NCBI RefSeq assembly: GCF_036023875.1
Contig: NZ_CP107931.1
Span: 4,526,001 to 4,590,000 of the forward strand
Length of the DNA stretch: 64,000 nucleotides
Direction: 5' to 3'
DNA from: Mycobacterium sp. NBC_00419
Lineage (GTDB): Bacteria > Actinomycetota > Actinomycetes > Mycobacteriales > Mycobacteriaceae
Shown here: positions 16,316-24,905 of the stretch, one piece after another
Position numbering within the stretch: the stretch's first letter is position 1
Layout of the letters: each line of letters starts with the position of its first letter
Position numbers and translations under genes: made by a program
Notes under the pieces: model-generated
Told to the model about the DNA's origin: nothing
Database searches by the model: none
The model's input: the letters and a program-made list of their open reading frames with translations, nothing else

Positions 16316-17494
16316 CTAGGTGTGCGACGGGCTTTGTTGCTTCTTGTACAGCGACTTGAGCAGGAAGTCGCGGAAGGTGTGGTTGTCGAGCAGCTTCAGA
16401 CCCGTCCCGGCGACCTGCGGGTAGCCGGCGAGCTTGTTGAAGAAGCGGCCCCGCTTGTACTCCCGGCCCCACGCTGCTTCCATCCGCAGCTGGTAGTTGG
16501 TGAAGTCGTCGGGCCCGCCGTTCTCCAGCGCGGCCAGCGCGCACTCGCCGGCAGCCAGACCGGATTCGAGTGCCTTGGAGATGCCCGCACCGGACACCGG
16601 CTTGCCGGCACCCAGCGAGTCGCCGGCGAACAACACCCCGGGACGCCACGGCGGCCAGGCGGTGAAGCCCATCGGCAGTCGCCACGCCCGCACGGTCTTG
16701 TTCTTCTTCAATTCGTCGACCGACGGCAGCTCCCACTCGCGCGGCAGACTGTTGAGGAAGTCGCCGAAGAAATGGGTGGCGTTGATGGCCTGCCAGTTCT
16801 TGTAGCTGTTGACGTAGCCCAGCCCGATGTTGAACCGGCCGCCGCCCATCGGGAAAATCCAGCCGTAGCCGGGCAGTTGGTCGCCCTGGAACAGCAGCTT
16901 GAGGTAGATCTCGAAGCGGTCGGAGTCGGCCCGGTTGGCGTGCATCTCCGAGCGGATCGCGATCGCGGAGTAGCCGTTGTAGTCCGAGTCGATCTTCAAG
17001 GCCCGCTTGATGGGGGAGTAGGCGCCGTCGGCCGCGATGACCGCGTCGCCGTAGATCTTCTCGCCGTTCTTGAGGACCACGCCGATCACCCGGCCGCGTT
17101 CGTCGAGTTCCGGCCCGGCTACCTCGGCGCCCTGACGGACCACCGCGCCTGCGGACTCGGCGTGCTTGAGCAGCATCGTGTCCAGCTCGCTGCGGCTGGC
17201 GGTGTGGCCGTGGTCGGGCATGCCGGGACGTTGTGGGAAGGACAGGTCCCACTCCGAGGGCGAGTACACCGTCACACCGCTGATGCGGTGGAACTGCGAC
17301 ACCTCGTGGGCCAGGCCCATCTTCTGCAGATAGCTGACCGCGCGGGCGGTCAGGCCGTCACCGCAGGGCTTGTCGCGGGGGAACTCCGCTTTGTCCAGGA
17401 CCACCACTTTGGCGCCGGTCTGCGCGGCCTGCCACGCTGCGGCGGAACCTGAGGGACCGCCGCCGGCAATCACCAGGTCGAATCGCTCGGTCAC
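16316..17494 (-). CDS. Geranylgeranyl reductase-family FAD-dependent oxidoreductase
   Basis: 392 residues. N-terminal FAD-binding FDLVIAGGGPSGSAAAW with the later GRVIG and FAGDSLGAGKPVSGAGI (second FAD motif, usually GDAAG). The CGDGLTARAV motif just after DKAEFPRDKP and the PGYGWIFP motif are hallmarks of geranylgeranyl reductases and MenJ. These saturate polyprenyl chains of lipids or quinones. It is not the canonical menJ (which in M. tuberculosis lies at Rv0561c), so it is a paralog. The GTG at 17494 begins two residues before the FAD strand. It is divergent from the TetR gene at 17648. Confidence 0.88.
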   Translation of the reverse strand: MTERFDLVIAGGGPSGSAAAWQAAQTGAKVVVLDKAEFPRDKPCGDGLTARAVSYLQKMGLAHEVSQFHRISGVTVYSPSEWDLSFPQRPGMPDHGHTASRSELDTMLLKHAESAGAVVRQGAEVAGPELDERGRVIGVVLKNGEKIYGDAVIAADGAYSPIKRALKIDSDYNGYSAIAIRSEMHANRADSDRFEIYLKLLFQGDQLPGYGWIFPMGGGRFNIGLGYVNSYKNWQAINATHFFGDFLNSLPREWELPSVDELKKNKTVRAWRLPMGFTAWPPWRPGVLFAGDSLGAGKPVSGAGISKALESGLAAGECALAALENGGPDDFTNYQLRMEAAWGREYKRGRFFNKLAGYPQVAGTGLKLLDNHTFRDFLLKSLYKKQQSPSHT

Positions 17495-17618
17495 AACACC
17501 CCGTCTCACTCGATGGCCCGACTTGTCCGATGCTAGCTGAGAAAAGTGAACCTCTCCCGGCGGGAAAGCCCCCGAAGTAGGGACGAAATGGTGACCTCGC
17601 AAACAGTCTGTCCTGGTC

Positions 17619-17636
17619 AGCCGATACCGCCGGGTA
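17619..17636 (+). promoter_or_regulatory. Candidate TetR operator and core promoter before the Rv3050c-like gene
   Basis: AGCCGATACCGCCGGGTA, almost the same as the element at 18417-18434 before the monooxygenase gene (14 of the first 15 bases identical). It overlaps a possible -10 hexamer TACAGT (17635-17640), 7 bases before the chosen GTG, which suggests leaderless transcription under TetR control. Confidence 0.55.
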
Positions 17637-17647
17637 CAGTGCAGAAC

Positions 17648-18385
17648 GTGCGCAGAGTGACGCGATCGCGGCCGGGGGGCGATTCGGGCAAAGTCGACGC
17701 GCGTAGCGAACGGTGGCGTGAGCACCGCAAGAAGGTCCGCGCGGAGATCGTCGACGCCTCGTTCCGGGCGATCGACCAGCGCGGCCCCGAAGTCAGCCTG
17801 CGTGAGATCGCCGAGGAAGCCGGCACCGCCAAGCCGAAGATCTACCGGCACTTCACCGACAAGTCCGATCTGTTCGCCGCGATCGGCGCCCGGCTGCGCG
17901 ACATGCTGTGGACTGCGATCTTCCCCAATGTCGACTTCGCCAAGGACCCGGTCCGCGAGGTGATCCGCCGCAGCGTCGCCGAATACGTGAACCTCGTCGA
18001 CCAGCACCCCAACGTGCTGCGCTTCATGCTGCAGGGCCGCTTCCCCGAGCAGTCCGAGTCCACGGTGCGGGCCCTCAACGAGGGACGCGAGATCACCATG
18101 GGTATCGCCGAGATGTTCAACCACGAACTGCGTGAGATGGAGCTCGACCCGGCGGCGCTGCAGCTGGCCGCCTCGGCGACGTTCGGTTCGGCTTCGGCGG
18201 CCACCGACTGGTGGCTGGGTGCCGACCCTGACAGCCCGCGGCGGATGCCGTCGGACGACTTCGTCAAACACTTGACGACGATCATGCTCGGCACCATCAA
18301 CGGAACCGCCGAACTGCTGGGGATCGACCTCGACCAGAACCGGCCGATCCGCGACGCGATGCCGCGCCGCGCCGCCGTCAGCTGA
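17648..18385 (+). CDS. TetR-family regulator (Rv3050c-like)
   Basis: 245 residues with a TetR HTH at EVSLREIAEEAGTAKPKIYRHFTDKSDLFAAI (about residues 38-69) and a helical C-terminal domain. The start is uncertain. The GTG at 17648 is chosen because it lies just after a TACAGT -10 element and the shared operator-like motif, and gives a length close to the relative Rv3050c. An in-frame ATG at 17588 with an AGGGA site would add 20 residues that read through the promoter. It is the likely repressor of itself and of the monooxygenase gene 65 bases downstream. Confidence 0.85.
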   Translation: MRRVTRSRPGGDSGKVDARSERWREHRKKVRAEIVDASFRAIDQRGPEVSLREIAEEAGTAKPKIYRHFTDKSDLFAAIGARLRDMLWTAIFPNVDFAKDPVREVIRRSVAEYVNLVDQHPNVLRFMLQGRFPEQSESTVRALNEGREITMGIAEMFNHELREMELDPAALQLAASATFGSASAATDWWLGADPDSPRRMPSDDFVKHLTTIMLGTINGTAELLGIDLDQNRPIRDAMPRRAAVS

Positions 18386-18416
18386 GCGCACCGAATCCCG
18401 GGCCGAAAGACCCTTT

Positions 18417-18434
18417 AGCCGATACCGGCGGTAT
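18417..18434 (+). promoter_or_regulatory. Palindromic operator before the monooxygenase gene
   Basis: AGCCGATACCGGCGGTAT contains the near-perfect palindrome ATACCG-G-CGGTAT (18422-18434), and repeats the motif found before the TetR gene at 17619. It lies 17 bases before the monooxygenase ATG, so binding would block transcription or initiation. Confidence 0.6.
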
Positions 18435-18450
18435 TGGGTATTTTGGTGGC

Positions 18451-20004
18451 ATGACCGTCGCCGCATCGCAGGCCCCCACCGAATCCACGACCGCGGAGCC
18501 GGTGCATACCCGCGCGCTCGTCATCGGGACCGGATTCTCCGGCCTGGGAATGGCCATCGAACTGCAGCGCCGCGGCGTCGACTTCCTGATCCTGGAGAAG
18601 GCCGACGACGTCGGGGGCACCTGGCGGGACAACACCTACCCCGGATGCGCCTGCGATATCCCGGCACACCTGTATTCGTTCTCGTTCGAGCCCAAGGCGG
18701 ACTGGAACCACATGTGGTCCTTCCAGCCCGAGATCCTGGCCTACCTCCGGGGCGTCACCGACAAGTACGGGCTGCGTCGCTACATCCGCTTCGGAGCCCA
18801 CGTCGACCGGGCGCACTGGGACGACACCGAATACCGCTGGCATGTCTTCACCAAAGACGGCCAGGAGTACGTCGCGCAGTTCCTCATCTCCGGCGCCGGC
18901 GCACTGCACATCCCGTCCGTCCCCGACATCGAGGGGCTCGACGAGTTCGGCGGGTCGGCGTTCCACTCCGCGCAGTGGGACCACGACGTCGATCTCACGG
19001 GTAAGCGCGTCGCCGTGGTCGGCACCGGCGCCAGCGCCATCCAGATCGTGCCGCAGATCGTCGACCAGGTGGGGCAGTTGCAGCTCTACCAACGCACCCC
19101 GGCCTGGGTGCTGCCGCGGCGCAACGACGCGATCCCGGCCCGGCTGCGGGAGGCCTTCGCCAGCGTGCCCGGCGCCCGCGCGCTGGTGCGCAACGGCATC
19201 TACTGGTTCCAGGAGTCTCTGGGTTTCGCGATGACCAAGCGCCCCGCGCTGCTGACCCTCGGCGAGATGGCCGGCAAGTGGAACATTCGCCACCAGGTCC
19301 GCGACCCGCAGCTGCGCCGCAGGCTCACGCCGAGCTATCGCGTCGGCTGCAAGCGGGTCCTGTTCTCGGACAACTACTTCCGGGCGATCGCCAATCCCCG
19401 CTCGGAGCTGGTGACCGACGGGATCGCCCGGATCACCCGCACCGGAATCGTCACCACCGACGGAACCGAGCGCGACGTCGACGTCATCGTGTTCGCCACC
19501 GGGTTCCACGTCACCGACTCCTACACCTACGTCGACATCAAGGGCCTCGGCGGCGAGGATCTGGTGGACCGGTGGAACCGCGAGGGCGTCCAGGCGCACC
19601 GCGGGGTCGCGGTGGCCGACATGCCGAACCTGTTCTTCCTGCTGGGCCCCAACACCGGGCTGGGACACAACTCGGTGGTCTTCATGATCGAGTCCCAGAT
19701 CGGCTACGTCGGGCAGGCGATCGCCGCGGTCGACAAGGCCGGAGCCCAGGCGCTGGCGCCGACCCGGGCGGCGCAGGACGCGTTCAACGCCGAGTTGCAC
19801 GAGGACCTGGAGCGATCGGTGTGGAACACCGGCGGATGCAGCAGCTGGTACCTCGACGAGCACGGCAAGAACCGCACGCTGTGGAGCGGCATGACCTGGC
19901 AGTACTGGCTGGCGACGCGTTCGCTGAAACGCTCGGAGTACCGGTTCTCCGGCGTGCGCCCGCGCCGGTGGCCCAGGGTGTTTCGGCGGGCACTGGCCAG
20001 CTGA
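18451..20004 (+). CDS. Flavin-containing Baeyer-Villiger-type monooxygenase (Rv3049c-like)
   Basis: 517 residues. It has the FAD motif GTGFSGLG near residue 26, the group signature FGGSAFHSAQW matching F-x-G-x-x-x-H-x-x-x-W, and the NADP motif GTGASA. Such enzymes insert oxygen next to ketones or oxidise heteroatoms; mycobacterial relatives of this group (EtaA-like) can activate thioamide drugs, but this gene is not etaA. Its operator-like palindrome matches the one before the adjacent TetR gene. It stands between that TetR gene and nrdF2. Confidence 0.93.
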   Translation: MTVAASQAPTESTTAEPVHTRALVIGTGFSGLGMAIELQRRGVDFLILEKADDVGGTWRDNTYPGCACDIPAHLYSFSFEPKADWNHMWSFQPEILAYLRGVTDKYGLRRYIRFGAHVDRAHWDDTEYRWHVFTKDGQEYVAQFLISGAGALHIPSVPDIEGLDEFGGSAFHSAQWDHDVDLTGKRVAVVGTGASAIQIVPQIVDQVGQLQLYQRTPAWVLPRRNDAIPARLREAFASVPGARALVRNGIYWFQESLGFAMTKRPALLTLGEMAGKWNIRHQVRDPQLRRRLTPSYRVGCKRVLFSDNYFRAIANPRSELVTDGIARITRTGIVTTDGTERDVDVIVFATGFHVTDSYTYVDIKGLGGEDLVDRWNREGVQAHRGVAVADMPNLFFLLGPNTGLGHNSVVFMIESQIGYVGQAIAAVDKAGAQALAPTRAAQDAFNAELHEDLERSVWNTGGCSSWYLDEHGKNRTLWSGMTWQYWLATRSLKRSEYRFSGVRPRRWPRVFRRALAS

Positions 20005-20068
20005 GCCGCCCCGACACGCCGACGGTGTCCGCCACGCGCGGCCGACCTGTGCGTTCGAGATCGGCGAA

Positions 20069-20116
20069 ACACAACTTGTTGTGTTGCCGCCTGTTGTCGG
20101 ACCCCAGGGGTAGTGT
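20069..20116 (+). promoter_or_regulatory. Paired NrdR-like boxes upstream of nrdF2
   Basis: ACACAACTTGTTGTGT (20069-20084) is a 7+7 inverted repeat and ACCCCAGGGGTAGTGT (20101-20116) matches the second half of the NrdR consensus. Starts are 32 bases apart, exactly the geometry of the pair before nrdH. The start codon is 51 bases further on. Confidence 0.72.
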
Positions 20117-20154
20117 TTGGTCATCAGCCGGAAACGGGCAATACATCGTGGTGA

Positions 20155-21141
<987 letters not shown>

Positions 21142-21151
21142 GTCGACGACG

Positions 21152-21176
21152 TCTGGCGGGCGCTCAGCCCGCCAGA
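21152..21176. terminator. Bidirectional hairpin between nrdF2 and the YrbE gene
   Basis: TCTGGCGGGC (21152-21161) and GCCCGCCAGA (21167-21176) pair perfectly over 10 bases with a 5-base loop. It overlaps the stop codon region of the minus-strand YrbE gene. There is no long T-run on either side, so termination is likely but not certain. Confidence 0.55.
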
Positions 21177-22009
21177 TTGAACCTGCCTCCGCCGCCGTAG
21201 ATGGCCAGCGAGATGAGCAGCGTCACCGACACGACGACGACCAGCGACGTGCGCACGGCATCGCCGGTCGCGACGCCGACACCTGAGGGTCCACCTGAGG
21301 CGAAGAAGCCGAAATAGGTGTGTATCAACAGGATTGCCAATGCCATCAAGATGGCCTGGGTGAACGACCACAACAGGTCGATCGGGTTGAGGAACGTCGA
21401 GAAGTAGTGGTCGTAGAGGCCCGCTGACTGCCCGAGCAGCGCGACGGTGGTGTAGCGGCTGGCCAGAAACGACAGGATGACCGCGACCGCGTAGAGCGGT
21501 GCGATCGACACCATTCCGGCGGCGATCCGGGTACTGACCAGAAACGCGATCGGCCGGATCGACATCGCTTCGAGGGCGTCGATCTCTTCACTGACCCGCA
21601 TCGCCCCGAGCTGGGCGGTCACCCCCGCGCCGAACGTGGCGGCCAGACCGATCCCGGCGACCACCGGCGCCGAGATCCGCACGTTGATGAAGGCCGCGAG
21701 GAACCCGGTGAGCGCTTCGATACCGATATTGCCCAGCGAGCTGTAACCCTGCACGGCCAGCGTGCCGCCGGTGGCCACGGTCAGAAAGCCGACGACGACG
21801 AGCGTCCCGCCGATCATCGCCAGCACGCCGGCGCCCATGCTGATCTCGGCGATCAGCCGGACGATCTCAGTGCGGTACCAGCGCACCGCGTATGGGATGC
21901 CCGCAATCGCCCTGGCATAGAACAACGTCTGATCGCCGATGCGGCTCAACACCTTGCCCGGCCGCCCGAGGGCGTGGACGATTCCGGGGAAGACCGCCCG
22001 GTACGTCAC
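21164..22009 (-). CDS. YrbE/MlaE-family permease, YrbEB-type orphan
   Basis: 281-residue integral membrane protein of the MlaE superfamily. It closely follows the YrbEB pattern of mycobacterial mce operons: GDQTLFYARAIAGIP, VQGYSSLGNIGIEALTGFLAAF, GAMRVSEEIDALEAMSIRP, and the C-terminal RTSLVVVVSVTLLISLAIYG. YrbEA/B pairs form the permease of lipid importers energised by MceG. Here there is no YrbEA partner and no mce gene on either side, which is unusual. It may pair with a YrbEA encoded elsewhere or act alone. GTG start at 22009. Confidence 0.9.
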   Translation of the reverse strand: MTYRAVFPGIVHALGRPGKVLSRIGDQTLFYARAIAGIPYAVRWYRTEIVRLIAEISMGAGVLAMIGGTLVVVGFLTVATGGTLAVQGYSSLGNIGIEALTGFLAAFINVRISAPVVAGIGLAATFGAGVTAQLGAMRVSEEIDALEAMSIRPIAFLVSTRIAAGMVSIAPLYAVAVILSFLASRYTTVALLGQSAGLYDHYFSTFLNPIDLLWSFTQAILMALAILLIHTYFGFFASGGPSGVGVATGDAVRTSLVVVVSVTLLISLAIYGGGGRFNLAG

Positions 22010-22161
22010 GGGCGTTCACTGGCCCGTGCGCAACAGGCACCGTCATCGCATTGCCGAGGTCGTGGTGCCACCTAGCTCAAGGTCCTCGCATGGGGAAACG
22101 TCCTCTAGGGCCGTTCGTCCCGGGTGCGCGCGCCGAAAGGCTTCTCCATCCCAGGACGTGC

Positions 22162-22968
22162 TCAGGGACAGGAGTCCGTCAGTGGGTAGGGATTGACTGC
22201 CAGGGCTCGGGTGGCGCCGTCGACCAGCCACAGCGCACCCGGGTTGTTCAGCGCCGCTTGATAGGCGGTGACGGCGGCGTCGCCGGTCAGGTAGCCGCAG
22301 GACTGCGAGCGGCTCTGCGTACTGGGAGTCAGGAAACTGGCCGGCGGGGGACCGGGCCACACCGTCGTCGCGGCCGTAACGGCCGAGGGGGCTTCGACTT
22401 CGTAGACGGCGACACGGTCCGGCGTGTACGGCACCACGATTCCTGCCCCCGCCAGGCTCGTCGCCTCGGCGACCACCTCGCGCAGCGCGGCCCGCGCCCT
22501 CTGCGCAGCCGCGGTGACGTCCTTGTCGAAGCTGGGGTAGAAGGCGTACACGCTCGCCTTAGCAGGTGGGCCGTCCCCGTGCAGCAGCACTGTCGTCGTA
22601 TCCATATCGGTCACGCCGGGTTGGCCGAAGTCTGTGCCGGAGTTGACGATTCCGCGACCCTGGGCCCACGACGCGAAGGACGCGACGGCAACCGGGTCGA
22701 TCTGGTTGAGGTTGTAGCGCACCGGGACGGCATCCCCGGTGCTGGCGCCTGCGGCCGACAGGATCCGCCCGTCGCCGTGGATGATCAGCGACGGTGACTC
22801 CAGCGCGTAGACGACGGGCGGGATCAGCCCACCGCCGGAGCTGAGCAGGAACACGACTTGGTTGGCGGGCAGTGGCCCGGCCGCTGTGGCCGTCGCGTTC
22901 GCCGACAGCCCGCTCATCGCCAGCGCGATCAGCCCCGCGGTGAGCAGGCGAAACCACCTGAGCCTCAT
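22162..22968 (-). CDS. Secreted protein of unknown function
   Basis: 268 residues. The N-terminus MRLRWFRLLTAGLIALAMSGLSANATATAA is a Sec signal peptide with likely cleavage near ATA-A. The mature part contains LIIHGDGRIL, TVLLHGDGPP, and a late Cys pair (SCGYL, DSCP), consistent with a folded, possibly disulfide-bonded envelope or exported protein. I recognise no family. No operon partner: the YrbE gene downstream on the same strand is 152 bases away and the plus-strand DUF3349 gene is 94 bases upstream. Confidence 0.8.
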   Translation of the reverse strand: MRLRWFRLLTAGLIALAMSGLSANATATAAGPLPANQVVFLLSSGGGLIPPVVYALESPSLIIHGDGRILSAAGASTGDAVPVRYNLNQIDPVAVASFASWAQGRGIVNSGTDFGQPGVTDMDTTTVLLHGDGPPAKASVYAFYPSFDKDVTAAAQRARAALREVVAEATSLAGAGIVVPYTPDRVAVYEVEAPSAVTAATTVWPGPPPASFLTPSTQSRSQSCGYLTGDAAVTAYQAALNNPGALWLVDGATRALAVNPYPLTDSCP

Positions 22969-23062
22969 CCGGCCACTCTATGCGGTGAACGTGCGGTGAA
23001 CCCCCGACCAACTGTGCAGCCGGTGCTGGCGCCGCCGGTCGTCGGCGGCGACACTGATCACC

Positions 23063-23395
23063 GTGACTTCGCCCTCGCTCGTCCACAAGGTCCTCAACTG
23101 GCTGCGCGCCGGTTATCCCAGCGGGGTTCCCGGGCCGGACCGGGTGCCGCTGCTGGCACTGCTTCGCAGCACTCCGCTGTCCGAGGATCAGGTCAAGGAG
23201 GTGGTCCGCGAGATCGCCGCAGCCGAGGCTGACGCGCAGGCCGGCCACCAGATCGACCACGACGAGATCGCCGCGTTCATCAAAGACGTGGCACACCACG
23301 ACGCCGGTCCGGAGAACGTCCGCCGGGTGGCCGCGACCCTGGCGGCAGCGGGCTGGCCGCTTGCCGGGATCGACCTGGACGCCGACGAGAACTAG
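23063..23395 (+). CDS. DUF3349 protein (Rv3046c-like)
   Basis: 110-residue small acidic helical protein of the mycobacterial DUF3349 family, with the typical opening [28 protein letters not shown] and closing [14 protein letters not shown]. The function is not established. GTG start. The stop overlaps the minus-strand adhC stop by 4 bases. Confidence 0.88.
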   Translation: MTSPSLVHKVLNWLRAGYPSGVPGPDRVPLLALLRSTPLSEDQVKEVVREIAAAEADAQAGHQIDHDEIAAFIKDVAHHDAGPENVRRVAATLAAAGWPLAGIDLDADEN

Positions 23396-24444
23396 TTGTC
23401 GCGCAGCGACTCCGTGTCGATGACGAACCGGTAGCGGACGTCGCTGGCGATAACCCGTTCGTAGGCTTCGTTGATGTAATCCGGCTCGATCACTTCGATT
23501 TCGGAGCCGAGGTTGTGCTGGGCGCAGAAGTCCAGCATCTCCTGGGTTTCGGCGATACCACCGATCATCGAGCCCGACAGGTTGCGCCGCATACCCACCA
23601 GCGGGAAAGACGGCACGACGAGGGGGTTTTCGGGCAGACCGAGCTCGACGAACGTGCCGTCGAGGTCCAGCATCCCGAGGAACCGGCCCAGGTCGAGATC
23701 GGCTGAGACGGTGTTGAGGATCAGGTCGAAGGAGCTACGAAGCTTCTTGAAGGTGGCGGGGTCGCCGGTGGCGTAGTAGTGGCTGGCGCCCAACCGCAGG
23801 CCGTCCTCCATCTTCTTCAGCGACTGCGACAGCACCGTCACCTCGGCGCCCATCGCCGCTCCGAGCTTGACCGCCATATGGCCCAGGCCGCCGAGGCCCA
23901 CGACGGCAATTCGCTTGCCGGGACCGGCATTCCAGTGCCGAAGTGGCGAATACGTCGTGATGCCTGCGCACAGCAGCGGTGCGGCGGCGTCCAGGCCGAG
24001 CCCCTCGGGGATACGCAGCACGTAGTTCTCGTCGACGACGATGCTGCCGCTGTAGCCGCCATAGGTGGGCAGACCGTCGCGGCCGATCGCGTTGTAGGTG
24101 CCGACGTTGCCGCCACCGGTGCAGTACTGCTCCAGGCCGGCCTTGCAGTTCTTGCACTCCCGGCACGAGTCGACGAAACAGCCCACGCCCACCCGGTCGC
24201 CGACCGCGAATGCGGAGACCTCGGAACCGACCGCGGTGACGATGCCGGCGATCTCGTGGCCGGGCACCACGGGGTAGCTGGGCTGGCCCCATTCGGCGCG
24301 CACGGTGTGGATGTCGGAGTGGCAGATGCCGGCGAAGTGGATGTCGAACTCGACGTCGTGCGGCCCGACATCGCGGCGGGTGACGGTGGTCTTGGCCAGC
24401 GGCTCGCTGGCCGATGTCGCTGCGTAGGCGGTAACTGTGCTCAT
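23392..24444 (-). CDS. adhC: NAD(P)-dependent zinc alcohol dehydrogenase AdhC
   Basis: 350 residues of the cinnamyl-alcohol-dehydrogenase/YahK type. The catalytic zinc site includes Cys41 in GICHSDIH and the PGHEIAG motif; the structural zinc cysteines are in [15 protein letters not shown]. The Rossmann motif is [13 protein letters not shown]. These enzymes interconvert alcohols and aldehydes, usually with NADP(H). It corresponds to Rv3045. In the 129-base upstream gap there is a tandem heptamer (24524-24537). Confidence 0.94.
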   Translation of the reverse strand: MSTVTAYAATSASEPLAKTTVTRRDVGPHDVEFDIHFAGICHSDIHTVRAEWGQPSYPVVPGHEIAGIVTAVGSEVSAFAVGDRVGVGCFVDSCRECKNCKAGLEQYCTGGGNVGTYNAIGRDGLPTYGGYSGSIVVDENYVLRIPEGLGLDAAAPLLCAGITTYSPLRHWNAGPGKRIAVVGLGGLGHMAVKLGAAMGAEVTVLSQSLKKMEDGLRLGASHYYATGDPATFKKLRSSFDLILNTVSADLDLGRFLGMLDLDGTFVELGLPENPLVVPSFPLVGMRRNLSGSMIGGIAETQEMLDFCAQHNLGSEIEVIEPDYINEAYERVIASDVRYRFVIDTESLRDN

Positions 24445-24523
24445 CGTGTTCCTCGTATCGTCGTCTCAGTCAGCACTGATGTGCTTCAAGCGTCGGTAAA
24501 TGGCGGCCCGCGACGGTGCGGCC

Positions 24524-24537
24524 GTAACCAGTAACCA
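24524..24537 (-). repeat. Tandem heptamer GTAACCA x2 upstream of adhC
   Basis: Two adjacent copies of GTAACCA (24524-24530 and 24531-24537), read as TGGTTAC twice on the adhC strand, 80-93 bases before the adhC start. A direct-repeat protein-binding site is possible; nothing else supports it. Confidence 0.3.
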
Positions 24538-24573
24538 AGTAGGGCGGGCGGATTAGTCCCGTCCGGGCGGACC

Positions 24574-24849
24574 CTAGAGCCCCGGTGCGCGGACTCCGCC
24601 GTTGAACGAGAGACGTTCGTAGCTGACGATACCGGCAAGCGTGTAGGGGTCGCGCGCGATGATGTCCTGGGCGTCCTCGACGGTGATGTCACCGGTGATC
24701 AGCACTCCACCGGCGCCGGAGTCCTGGCGGCCGGCCAGCAGGATGCGTCCCGCGGCGACTTCGTCGTTGAGCCAGGCGAGATGGGCGGGCCGGGTCTGGT
24801 CGATGACCTCGACCGGCTTGTCATAGTTGATCGTCAGCACATGGAACAC
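24574..24849 (-). CDS. YciI-like (YCII-related) protein
   Basis: 91 residues with the ferredoxin-like YciI fold pattern: VFHVLTINYDKPVEVIDQTRPAHLAWLNDEVAAGRILLAGRQ, then GGVLITGDITVEDAQDIIARDPY, with the His-Asp type positions (HLAWLND, DPY) expected in the family. Function unknown; relatives are small metabolite-binding or dehalogenase-like proteins. The GTG at 24849 was chosen; GTG at 24840 is possible. It lies between fecB and adhC, all on the minus strand. Confidence 0.82.
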   Translation of the reverse strand: MFHVLTINYDKPVEVIDQTRPAHLAWLNDEVAAGRILLAGRQDSGAGGVLITGDITVEDAQDIIARDPYTLAGIVSYERLSFNGGVRAPGL

Positions 24850-24905
24850 AGGCGTTGACGTTAGTGCAGTTGCCGAACGGGCGTCCACGCTGCCGCACTT
24901 CGGCT

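Noticed and set aside
16316..17494. Assignment as menJ
   Set aside because: The motif pattern is of the same family, but the sequence differs clearly from the MenJ I recall, and that gene lies in a different neighbourhood.
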